A DNA stretch of 36,669 nucleotides from Oscillospiraceae bacterium (GTDB lineage: Bacteria; Bacillota; Clostridia; Oscillospirales; Acutalibacteraceae), in assembly GCA_031269595.1 (NCBI GenBank), contig JAISYX010000003.1, forward strand, positions 1 through 36,669, in the 5' to 3' direction. Positions 23,479-30,534 of this stretch are shown here, piece after piece (position 1 is the first letter of the stretch; every line of letters begins with the position of its first letter). The position numbers were made by a program, and so were the translations under genes. The notes below the pieces were generated by a model. The model did no database searches and was not told the origin of the DNA. It saw only the letters and a list, made by a program, of their open reading frames with translations.

Positions 23479-24090
23479 TTACCTCTTACCTCTTGCTTCT
23501 TGCATCTTGCAGCAAAGCGGAATCAAATTGCATCCCACGGCATTTCCGGCTATCATAACAAGCATAAACACCACCGTGTGCACGCTCCATGCGTTTGCGG
23601 CTGTGAAGTAGAACATGTTTGCAATGCAGTGCTCCATGCCCGTTAAAATAAACAGAGGCACGCATACAAACACTCCCACAGGGTTGACGCTCTTTTTATA
23701 CAGAGTTACCGCTGTGTACATTACCATACCGCACAAAATGGCCAGTATGAATATACTAAGGGGCGTGTCCTCCAGCTTTGCTTTAACAAGACCCTCAAGT
23801 GCGGTGAATTTGGCAAAGGTTCTTGTATACTGCACCACAAAGCCCACCGCCAGTGTGCCTATAAGATTGCCTGCAAGTATAACGGCCAGCTCCAGGGCAT
23901 AGGATATGCCCTGCTCTGTTAAATTGCTTGCCTTGCCTGTGTACAGGCTAAGTTCAAACACCAAAACAGAATAAAGCCCCGTTGCAAAAAGCAAAGAGCC
24001 TATATAATGATTTTCAACGGCAAGGTATATCACGCCCCCAAGAGCTATGAACACACCGGCCAGAATGGCCTTTATCAACGTTTTAAACAA
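23479..24090 (-). CDS. Formate/nitrite transporter (FNT) family channel
   Basis: This protein of about 203 residues is a pentameric inner-membrane channel for a small monovalent anion (formate, nitrite or hydrosulfide). It has six predicted membrane segments. Characteristic pieces are KAILAGVFIALGG near the start, GNLIGTLAVGF, and GMEHCIANMFYFTAA carrying the conserved polar pore residues of the family. I start at a TTG (24090) with GAGG nine bases upstream; a TTG 15 bases earlier lies on that site. The final codons (CCKMQEARGKR) are encoded by a GATGCAAGA-type intergenic repeat. It overlaps or abuts ispE but is unrelated in function. Confidence 0.85.
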   Translation of the reverse strand: MFKTLIKAILAGVFIALGGVIYLAVENHYIGSLLFATGLYSVLVFELSLYTGKASNLTEQGISYALELAVILAGNLIGTLAVGFVVQYTRTFAKFTALEGLVKAKLEDTPLSIFILAILCGMVMYTAVTLYKKSVNPVGVFVCVPLFILTGMEHCIANMFYFTAANAWSVHTVVFMLVMIAGNAVGCNLIPLCCKMQEARGKR

Positions 24091-24094
24091 TGAT

Positions 24095-24982
24095 TTATAC
24101 CTCAATCAGCCCTGTTTCCGCAGGCTTGCAGAGGAACACCTCGTCAAATTCATTTTCAAGGGCATCCTCGCATTGCTTGGCCTCAGGCTCATCCTCAAAT
24201 ATTCCAAACACAGCAGGGCCGCTGCCGCTCATACATGCGCCAAGAGCACCGTTTTCAAGCATTATTTGCTTGATATGCTCCACTGTAGCTCTGTGCTCCT
24301 CAGGCAGCACAGACTCAAAAACATTGCCCAGCAGCCCCGCTAACAGCTTAAGCTTGCCGCCGCAAATGGCCGCTGAGGCCTCCTCTGCGTTGGGGCGAAC
24401 ACTCTCCTCCAAGCCCTCGTCTATCCTTGCATATGCCTCTTTAGTAGCAACGGAAAAGTCAGGCTTTGCTATAACAAAATAGCAGGAGGGCATACTTGGC
24501 AGCGGGTCTAAAATAGTGCCCGTGCCGCTTGCCAGCATAGTGCCGCCCCTTATGCAAAAGGGCAAATCTGCGCCCACAGCTTCACCTATACGGCAGAGTT
24601 CGGCCTCGTCAAGCTCTGTTTTTAGCAGCTTGTTCAAACCCCAAATAACAGCAGCTCCGTCGGCACTGCCGCCTGCTAAACCCGCAGCTATGGGTATTCT
24701 CTTTTTTATTTTAATTTGCACTCCATAGTAATTTTCAATTCCGGCGGCCTCAAAAAAGGCCTTGGCCGCTCTGGCAGCTATGTTGCTTTGGTCTAAGGGC
24801 AGATTTGATTTATTGCATTGCACAAAAATGCCGCTCTCTTCATCATTAAGGGTGATATGCACAGTATCCTGCAAATCTACAGACTGCATTAGCATTTCAA
24901 CCAAATGATACCCGTCCTTACGCTTGTCTATGACATCCAGCGTAAGGTTGATTTTGGCGTTGGCATGAACCCGTATGTCCAT
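24095..24982 (-). CDS. ispE: 4-diphosphocytidyl-2-C-methyl-D-erythritol kinase
   Basis: This 295-residue GHMP kinase phosphorylates CDP-methylerythritol in the non-mevalonate (MEP) route to isoprenoids. The signature is AKINLTLDV (about 8-16, substrate side), PIAAGLAGGSADGAA (about 92-106, the glycine-rich ATP loop) and the third motif CMSGSGPAVFGIF near residue 260. The length fits the family. It begins 7 bases after the aminotransferase stop codon, so it is read from the same Lrp-aminotransferase transcript. Confidence 0.96.
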   Translation of the reverse strand: MDIRVHANAKINLTLDVIDKRKDGYHLVEMLMQSVDLQDTVHITLNDEESGIFVQCNKSNLPLDQSNIAARAAKAFFEAAGIENYYGVQIKIKKRIPIAAGLAGGSADGAAVIWGLNKLLKTELDEAELCRIGEAVGADLPFCIRGGTMLASGTGTILDPLPSMPSCYFVIAKPDFSVATKEAYARIDEGLEESVRPNAEEASAAICGGKLKLLAGLLGNVFESVLPEEHRATVEHIKQIMLENGALGACMSGSGPAVFGIFEDEPEAKQCEDALENEFDEVFLCKPAETGLIEV

Positions 24983-24989
24983 ATCTCGA

Positions 24990-26168
24990 CTATCTCTTCC
25001 TTTCTTCCTCCATAAATTCCTTAATACGTTTTAAGGCCTCGTTAATATGCTTTAATGAATATGAATATGAAACCCTGATGTAGCCCTCTCCGCTTTCGCC
25101 GAAGGCGTTGCCTGGGATAACCGCCACGTGCTTTTCGTTAAGCAGCCTTTCGCAAAACTTATCTGAGCTTAAGCCTGTGTGCTTGATGCAGGGGAATATG
25201 TAAAATGCCCCCTCCGGCTCAAAGCAGGAAAAGCCCAGCTTGCGAAAGCCGTCTACAATAAGGCGGCGGCGGGAATCGTATTCACCTCGCATATGCTCTA
25301 TATCATCATCGCCGTTTTGCATGGCCTCTATGGCCGCATATTGGGCTGTTGTAGGGGCACACATGATAGCGAACTGATGCAGCTTAGTCATAACGGCTAT
25401 GATAGGCTCAGGTCCAAGGGCATAGCCCAAACGCCAGCCTGTCATGGCAAAGGCCTTTGAAAATCCGCTTACCACCACAGTTCTCTCCCGCATACCCTCA
25501 ATAGAGGCAAAGCTGACATGTCTTTCACTGCCATAGGTTAGCTCGCCATAAATCTCATCTGAGAGAACCAGAATGTTAGTGCCCCGCAAAACCTCCGCAA
25601 TGGCCTCTAAGTGGCTGCGGCGCATTACTGCTCCTGTTGGATTGTTGGGGTAAGGCAGTATAAGCAGCTTAGTTTTGGGAGTTATCTTGCTTTTTAAATC
25701 CTCGGCGGTTAAGCGGAAGGAGTCCTCCTCCCTTGTTGGAACAGAGACAGCCACGCCGCCCACTATTTTTGTTATAGGCTCATAGGCCACAAAGGAGGGG
25801 TCGGGAATTAGCACCTCGTCCCCCTCGCCTATAAGTGAGCGTATCATTAAATCTATGGCCTCAGAACCGCCCACGGTTATAAGTGTCTCGGTATCCTTAT
25901 CAAAGGAGACGCCGAAGCGGCGGTTAAAATATTCGCACACCGAGGCTCTAAGCTCTGAAAAGCCCTTGTTTGGGGAATACCAGGTTTTGCCCTTATCCAG
26001 CGATTGTATGCCCGCCTGACGTACATGCCAGGGAGTGGAAAAATCCGGCTCACCTATAGAGAGCGAGATAACGTCCTTCATCTCACTTGCTATATCAAAG
26101 AATTTGCGTATGCCGGAGGGCTTTATATCTCTGGCTTTTTTATCAAGAATATTTTCATAATCTATCAC
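24990..26168 (-). CDS. Class I aminotransferase (PatA/AspC type)
   Basis: This 392-residue PLP-dependent aminotransferase shows ISLSIGEPDFSTP, NPTG (PYPNNPTGA, N176), the Asp204/Tyr207 pair in LSDEIYGEL, the PLP lysine in SGFSKAFAMTGWRLGYA (K238), and a C-terminal Arg region (EGYIRVSYSYS). It starts with GTG overlapping the Lrp-type regulator's stop by 4 bases, so the two are translationally coupled and the regulator probably controls or senses the same amino acid. Similar enzymes act on aromatic amino acids, aspartate, or N-acetyl-diaminopimelate; the exact substrate is open. Confidence 0.9.
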   Translation of the reverse strand: MIDYENILDKKARDIKPSGIRKFFDIASEMKDVISLSIGEPDFSTPWHVRQAGIQSLDKGKTWYSPNKGFSELRASVCEYFNRRFGVSFDKDTETLITVGGSEAIDLMIRSLIGEGDEVLIPDPSFVAYEPITKIVGGVAVSVPTREEDSFRLTAEDLKSKITPKTKLLILPYPNNPTGAVMRRSHLEAIAEVLRGTNILVLSDEIYGELTYGSERHVSFASIEGMRERTVVVSGFSKAFAMTGWRLGYALGPEPIIAVMTKLHQFAIMCAPTTAQYAAIEAMQNGDDDIEHMRGEYDSRRRLIVDGFRKLGFSCFEPEGAFYIFPCIKHTGLSSDKFCERLLNEKHVAVIPGNAFGESGEGYIRVSYSYSLKHINEALKRIKEFMEEERKR

Positions 26169-26644
26169 AGAACACTGCCCCTCTCATCAACGGGCTCATC
26201 GCAGAGAATAACCCCGTTATCCTTATAGCGGGAGAGCACAAAATGTGTGGCTGTAGAGAGGACTGAATCCAGCGGAGCAAGCCGCTGTGAGACAAACAGA
26301 GCAACCTCCCTAAAGGTGCGGCCGTTAACTATAGCGCAGAGGTCAAAGCCTCCGGACATAAGGTACACGCTCTCTACCTCGTCAAAGGACATAATGTCCC
26401 TTGCAATCTCGTCAAAGCCTGTGGCCTTGCGGGGTGTAACCTTAATTTCAATAAGGGCGGTTACAAGCTCCTTTGCATCGGCCTTTTCCCAGTTTATAAT
26501 GGCCTTGTAGCCCTTAATTACGCCCTCACGCTCATATTTTTCAATGGCAGAGGCCACAGCCTCCTGTGTTGTGCCCAAAATAAGAGCTAATTCCTCGTTG
26601 GAATATTTTGCGTTTTCATCCAGTAATTTTAATAGTTTATCCAT
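26165..26644 (-). CDS. Lrp/AsnC-family transcriptional regulator
   Basis: This protein of about 159 residues has an N-terminal winged helix (EELALILGTTQEAVASAIEK, KYEREGVIKGY) and a C-terminal RAM effector domain (LVTALIEIKVTPRK, VESVYLMSGGFDLCAIVNGR). I start at the second in-frame ATG (26644) because GGAGG lies 5 bases upstream; the first ATG (26656) has no ribosome site and its codons form that GGAGG. Overlap with the aminotransferase suggests local amino acid sensing. The C-terminus (CDEPVDERG) is acidic. Confidence 0.9.
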   Translation of the reverse strand: MDKLLKLLDENAKYSNEELALILGTTQEAVASAIEKYEREGVIKGYKAIINWEKADAKELVTALIEIKVTPRKATGFDEIARDIMSFDEVESVYLMSGGFDLCAIVNGRTFREVALFVSQRLAPLDSVLSTATHFVLSRYKDNGVILCDEPVDERGSVL

Positions 26645-26776
26645 GTTTTCCTCCATGTTTTGTATTGAGTGTGTTTATAAAACGGTTTGGTCACTCGTAA
26701 ACCGTGGGAAGGCTTTAAAAATTGAAAGTTGAAAATTGAAAATTGTGGTGAATTTGCTGCGCAAATTTTGATTGAA

Positions 26777-26860
26777 GGGTTCGTAGGGGTCACGGCTTGC
26801 CTGACCCGTTCTATCCACACACGCATCTTGGGTCAGGCAAGCCACGACCCCTACGAACCC
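26777..26860. repeat. Long inverted repeat with 31-bp arms
   Basis: Arms 26777-26807 and 26830-26860 are complementary at 29 of 31 positions; they contain TCGTAGGGGTC and GGCTTGCCTGACC. The loop is 22 bases. A smaller relative with the same TAGGG...CCCCTA frame occurs at 13968-13991. Confidence 0.85.
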
Positions 26861-26885
26861 TAAAATTTTAATCCTTACAAGGTAG

Positions 26886-26960
26886 TAGGGGCAGACCTAT
26901 GTGTCTGCCCAATGGCGGGCATTTTATGGTAGTCTTGGCAGACACATAGGTCTGCCCCTA
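26886..26960. repeat. 75-bp inverted-repeat element, copy B (CAGACCTATGT family)
   Basis: Perfect 24-bp arms (26886-26909 and 26937-26960) surround a 27-base centre that resembles copy A at 18738-18812 (GGCGGGCATTTTATGGTAGTC). The two copies share arms, spacing and centre. Confidence 0.88.
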
Positions 26961-26994
26961 CCGTTCAAAGCGGTGCTTAATTATGCATTACGAA

Positions 26995-28407
26995 TTATGC
27001 ATTGTCCAAGGCTTTCTTAAGCAAATCCTGAATCGTCTTCGGGTGCGCCTTGCCCTTTAAGACCTTGGAGCACTGCCCCATGAAAAAGCCCAAAACCTTT
27101 GTATCACCGCTCTTATACTGTGCCAAGGGCGCAGGATTCTGCTTTAGCACCTCTTCAATTACAGAGGCAACAAGCTCTAAATCCTCGCTTATCATGAGGT
27201 TTTGCTCTTTTATTACAGTCTCGGCATCCTTGCCCTCTTCAAACATAACGGCAATGGCCTTTTTTAGGCCGTTCTGGCTTATTTTACCCTGAGCGGCAAG
27301 GTTTATCACCTTTACAAAATCCTCGGCTGCAACGGGGATTTCCCCCTTGCTTTGGGCGGTGTTAAGGCAGCGCATAAGCTCGCCCTTTATGGAGTTTGCC
27401 GCCACCCTTGGCTCTGCGCCAAGCTTGATGGCAGTGTCATAATAGTCAGATATACGCTGCTCTGCAAGAATAGTCTCTGCGTCCACCTCACTCAGGCCAA
27501 ATTCCTTTGTATAACGCTCCAAACGTGCCTCAGGCAGCTCAGGCAGTCTCTCGCCTATGCGTGCTGCGTCCTCACGGGAGATAAGCACAGGTGGGATGTC
27601 AGGGTCGGGGAAGTAGCGGTAATCATGCGCATTCTCTTTAGAGCGCATAGAAAATGTCTCGCCGCACTGTGCGTCATAACGCCTTGTCTCCTGAATTACC
27701 TTTTCACCGTCGCCTAAAACCTCCATTTGCCGCTTAACCTCATATTCAATGGCACTCTTAATAAAGCGGAAGCTGTTAAGGTTTTTAATCTCGGTTCTTG
27801 TGCCCAAAACCTCGCTGCCCTCTGGCATAATTGAAATGTTAGCATCACAGCGCAGGCTGCCCTGCTCCATTCTGCCGTCGCAAACCCCAATATAAACCAG
27901 AGTTCGGCGCACCTTTTCAACAAAGGCGGCGGCCTCCTCAGGGGAGCGCATGTCAGGCTCTGTTACTATCTCTATAAGGGGCACACCTGCACGGTTGTAA
28001 TCAAGAAAGGTTTTAACTCCCTGATGCACCAGCTTTCCTGCATCCTCCTCAAGATGGATGTGGTTAAGGCGGATAGCCCGCCCGTTTATGCTAAGTCCGC
28101 CCCCAATGCAGATAGGTGCGTACAACTCCGAAATCTGATAGGCCTTGGGCAAATCGGGGTAGAAGTAGTTCTTCCTATCCCACTTTGCAATGGGGGCAAT
28201 CTCGCAGCCCAAGGCAAGGCCTGCAGCTATGGTCATCTCTACCGCCTCACGGTTAAGGGAGGGCAGAGAGCCGGGCAGTGCCGTGCAAACAGGACAGCAA
28301 CGGGTATTCCGCTCGTCGCCAAAGGAATTTTCGCAGGAGCAGAATATCTTGGATTTAGTCTTCAATTCGGCATGTATTTCAAGGCCGATAACAGTTGTGT
28401 ATTTCAT
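26995..28407 (-). CDS. gatB: Asp/Glu-tRNA amidotransferase subunit B
   Basis: This 470-residue subunit B activates and amidates misacylated Asp-tRNA(Asn) or Glu-tRNA(Gln), using ammonia from GatA. It opens GLEIHAELKTKSKIFC, and a CxC...CPVC set (about 23-40) fits the zinc region of the family. GCEIAPIAKWDRKNYFYPDL and the RYFPDPDIPP segment are diagnostic. The C-terminal helical tRNA-binding tail (YqeY-like) is complete. It overlaps gatA by 4 bases. Its stop codon is provided by a repeat block. Confidence 0.97.
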   Translation of the reverse strand: MKYTTVIGLEIHAELKTKSKIFCSCENSFGDERNTRCCPVCTALPGSLPSLNREAVEMTIAAGLALGCEIAPIAKWDRKNYFYPDLPKAYQISELYAPICIGGGLSINGRAIRLNHIHLEEDAGKLVHQGVKTFLDYNRAGVPLIEIVTEPDMRSPEEAAAFVEKVRRTLVYIGVCDGRMEQGSLRCDANISIMPEGSEVLGTRTEIKNLNSFRFIKSAIEYEVKRQMEVLGDGEKVIQETRRYDAQCGETFSMRSKENAHDYRYFPDPDIPPVLISREDAARIGERLPELPEARLERYTKEFGLSEVDAETILAEQRISDYYDTAIKLGAEPRVAANSIKGELMRCLNTAQSKGEIPVAAEDFVKVINLAAQGKISQNGLKKAIAVMFEEGKDAETVIKEQNLMISEDLELVASVIEEVLKQNPAPLAQYKSGDTKVLGFFMGQCSKVLKGKAHPKTIQDLLKKALDNA

Positions 28408-29837
28408 GCCCTTACCTCCGCCGGTATCTTTTTAAATTCCCTTTCATAATGGCTTGCAAGTGAGAGGATAAATTTATCATCAAAGCGTTTGCCTGTAATC
28501 ATTAAACCTATAGGCATACCCTCACTGTTATAGCCGCAGGGAGTAGAGAGTGCTGGCAAGCCTGCAAGGGGTGCGCTGACTGTGCATATGTCCGCAATAT
28601 AGCCCTGTGCAGGGTCTGTGGGGGCGTTGTCAAAGCGGAAGGCCACATCAGGCGAAACAGGCGAAAGCAGAGCGTCAAACTGCTCCAGAGCCTTTCTGTA
28701 CTCCTCACGCACCACATGGGCAAGCTGTACAGCCTTTTTGTAATAGGCATCATAGTAGCCGGAGCACAGCGCATATGCGCCCAGCAGAATGCGCCTTTTA
28801 ACCTCCCAGCCAAAGCCCTCGCCTCTGGTTTTTTCTACTATGCTTTGATAGTCTGTGTAGCTTTTGCTGCGCTGTCCATAGCGCACACCGTCAAAGCGGG
28901 AGAGGTTTGCCGAGGCCTCTGCGGCCGAAATTAAATAGTAAGCCGGCACGCCGTATTTAAGCATAGGCAGGCTTATTCTTTCCACAATTGCGCCCTGAGC
29001 CTCATACCACCTTGCAGCAGCCTCTACGGCGGACTTTGTCTGCGCCTCTACATCGCTGCCCATAAGCTCCTCAATAAGGCCCAGCTTAAGCCCCTTTAGG
29101 GAGTCTGTAGCAGGCCTGCCGCTGCGCTCGCGTGCAGAGGTCATCTCCTTAGGGTCATAGCTTGCAATGGCATCTAATATAATGCCGCAGTCCTCCGCAG
29201 ATTGCGCCAGCGGGCCAACCTGATCAAGAGAGGAGGCAAAAGCCACACAGCCAAAGCGGGAGACAAGGCCATAGGTAGGCCTTAAGCCTGTAACTCCGCA
29301 AAAGGAGGCGGGCTGCCTGATAGAGCCGCCTGTATCCGAGCCCAGCGCACCCGCACAGAGGTTAGCCGCAACTGCCGCCGCACTGCCGCCGCTTGAGCCG
29401 CCGGGCACTCTGTTTAAATCATAGGGATTTTTAACAGGGAAGTAGCCCGAATTCATGTTAGATGAGCCCATGGCGAACTCATCCATGTTAATTTTGCCTA
29501 TTAAAACGGTGTCCTGAGTACGCAAATTACTGATGATAGTGGCGTCATAGGGCGGGATATAGCCCTCCAGCAGCTTAGAAGCACAGGTGGTGGGCATGTC
29601 TGTTGTGCAGAGCAAATCCTTAATACCTATGGGTATGCCTGTAAGGGGCGCAGATTCTCCCGCATCAATGCGCTTTTGCGCCTTTTCGGCCATACTTAAA
29701 GCAAGTTCTTCATTAACATGCAAATATGCACCTATCTGTGGGTTAAGCTCTGCTATACCCGCAAGATAGCCCTTTGTAAGCTCTGCCGCCGAGATTTCAC
29801 GGCTATCCAGAGCACAGCGTAATTCTTTTATAGTCAT
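28404..29837 (-). CDS. gatA: Asp/Glu-tRNA amidotransferase subunit A (glutaminase)
   Basis: This 477-residue amidase-signature enzyme releases ammonia from glutamine. The Ser-Ser-Lys triad is visible: Lys73 in GIPIGIKDLL, the cis-Ser in PGGSSGGSAAAV (S148/S149) and the nucleophile Ser172 in GSDTGGSIRQPASF. AGAGGTGAG precedes the ATG. It ends EVRA with an ATGA overlap into gatB, and gatC ends 12 bases upstream, giving the order gatC-gatA-gatB. Confidence 0.97.
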   Translation of the reverse strand: MTIKELRCALDSREISAAELTKGYLAGIAELNPQIGAYLHVNEELALSMAEKAQKRIDAGESAPLTGIPIGIKDLLCTTDMPTTCASKLLEGYIPPYDATIISNLRTQDTVLIGKINMDEFAMGSSNMNSGYFPVKNPYDLNRVPGGSSGGSAAAVAANLCAGALGSDTGGSIRQPASFCGVTGLRPTYGLVSRFGCVAFASSLDQVGPLAQSAEDCGIILDAIASYDPKEMTSARERSGRPATDSLKGLKLGLIEELMGSDVEAQTKSAVEAAARWYEAQGAIVERISLPMLKYGVPAYYLISAAEASANLSRFDGVRYGQRSKSYTDYQSIVEKTRGEGFGWEVKRRILLGAYALCSGYYDAYYKKAVQLAHVVREEYRKALEQFDALLSPVSPDVAFRFDNAPTDPAQGYIADICTVSAPLAGLPALSTPCGYNSEGMPIGLMITGKRFDDKFILSLASHYEREFKKIPAEVRA

Positions 29838-29849
29838 AAGCTCACCTCT

Positions 29850-30122
29850 TTATTCTAATATCTTTGGTATAGAAAAGTCTGCACCCTCAGGGGATTGTGA
29901 AACCAGCAGGACTGTTTCCATGCTTTTAAGGCTTGCGTCCTCACGCAGCATTGCAAGTCTGAGCACCTCATCCTCGCCAAAAGCCTCATTAAGCTCCACG
30001 TCACGGAGCGAATCCATAAGCTCTATTATAGAGGTCATGTCATTTTCCATGCGTGCAAGCTCCTCAGGCAAAAATTCAATTTTAGCCAGCTCCGCCAGAC
30101 GTTCCAGGTTGTTTTCCTTCAT
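29850..30122 (-). CDS. gatC: Asp/Glu-tRNA amidotransferase subunit C
   Basis: This 90-residue subunit stabilises the GatA-GatB complex. LERLAELAKIEFLPEELARM and the ending SQSPEGADFSIPKILE fit the family (a conserved P near the C-terminus). The ribosome site is weak (GGTG), because a repeated sequence lies directly before the start codon. It is the first gene of the operon behind the T-box. Confidence 0.92.
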   Translation of the reverse strand: MKENNLERLAELAKIEFLPEELARMENDMTSIIELMDSLRDVELNEAFGEDEVLRLAMLREDASLKSMETVLLVSQSPEGADFSIPKILE

Positions 30123-30123
30123 A

Positions 30124-30200
30124 TCAGCACCATATGCTAGAGAGCCCGCACACCAAGCATTATAAAATATTGTGCGGAATCTCCTGCGTCCTTTCTTGTT
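30124..30200 (-). repeat. Leader repeat copy 1, between T-box and gatC
   Basis: On the minus strand the block reads AAAGGACGCAGG..., then TTGGTGTGCGGGCTCTCT, then a small palindrome ending at the gatC start. Two related copies lie at 32251-32359 and 35813-35915. In this copy the terminal palindrome is AGCA...TGCT, while copy 2 has TGACAC...GTGTCA; different bases keep the pairing. Confidence 0.6.
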
Positions 30201-30233
30201 TTTAGTCTAAAATTTGCAGTTCCTATAATAAAT

Positions 30234-30434
30234 TAAAAAAGCCCCCAAGAAATAAATCTTGAGGGACGAGCATAGCCCGCGGTGCCACCCACATTGGCGC
30301 AAATGCGCCCGCTTAGTGTTAAATATTAAGCTTGACCAAAGCAGTGTTGCTGCAACCCCAAGCTGCAAACGGAGCTTTCAGCCTGCGGCTCCGTCTCTCT
30401 GCTGCACCTGTGTTGAGGTGTGAGGTCTGCTTTG
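30234..30434 (-). promoter_or_regulatory. T-box riboswitch controlling gatCAB
   Basis: On the minus strand the conserved T-box reads TGGGTGGCACCGCG (30291-30278), 13 of 14 to the usual sequence. The 3' terminator (CCCTCAAGA/TCTTGGGGG arms, then T6) lies at 30265-30235. Stem I begins with CAAAGCAG and closes with CTGCTTTG, with an AGAGAG motif above. In the specifier-loop side TTGCAGCAACA, AAC (Asn) is my favoured codon; CAA or CAG (Gln) is possible. Uncharged tRNA would open the terminator and raise gatCAB. Confidence 0.9.
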
Positions 30435-30453
30435 AATTTTAACCTATAAGCTT

Positions 30454-30482
30454 ATTTTACCATATTATTGGAAGGATTGCAA
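30454..30482 (-). promoter_or_regulatory. Promoter of the T-box/gatCAB transcript
   Basis: On the minus strand: TTGCAA (30482-30477), a 17-bp spacer and TAAAAT (30459-30454). It lies about 20 bases before stem I of the T-box. Confidence 0.65.
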
Positions 30483-30534
30483 GGGAAATTTTAAAGATTT
30501 GGGATTCTAAGCTCTAAGCTCTAACATCTAAAGT

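Larger units (their letters stand above)
26645..26994. repeat. Repeat-dense intergenic region between the lrp-type gene and gatB
   Basis: Three repeat families stand side by side: a TTTGCTGCGCAAA copy (about 26721-26776), a 31-bp-arm inverted repeat (26777-26860) and the 75-bp element copy B (26886-26960). After these come short AATTATGCATTACG blocks that run to 27003 and supply the last codons and stop of gatB. I see no gene; two of the repeats form strong hairpins that could end transcription from both sides. Confidence 0.85.

Noticed and set aside
26777..26960. CRISPR array
   Set aside because: Repeats here are single inverted repeats with no regular direct-repeat and spacer pattern; no cas genes are in the window.
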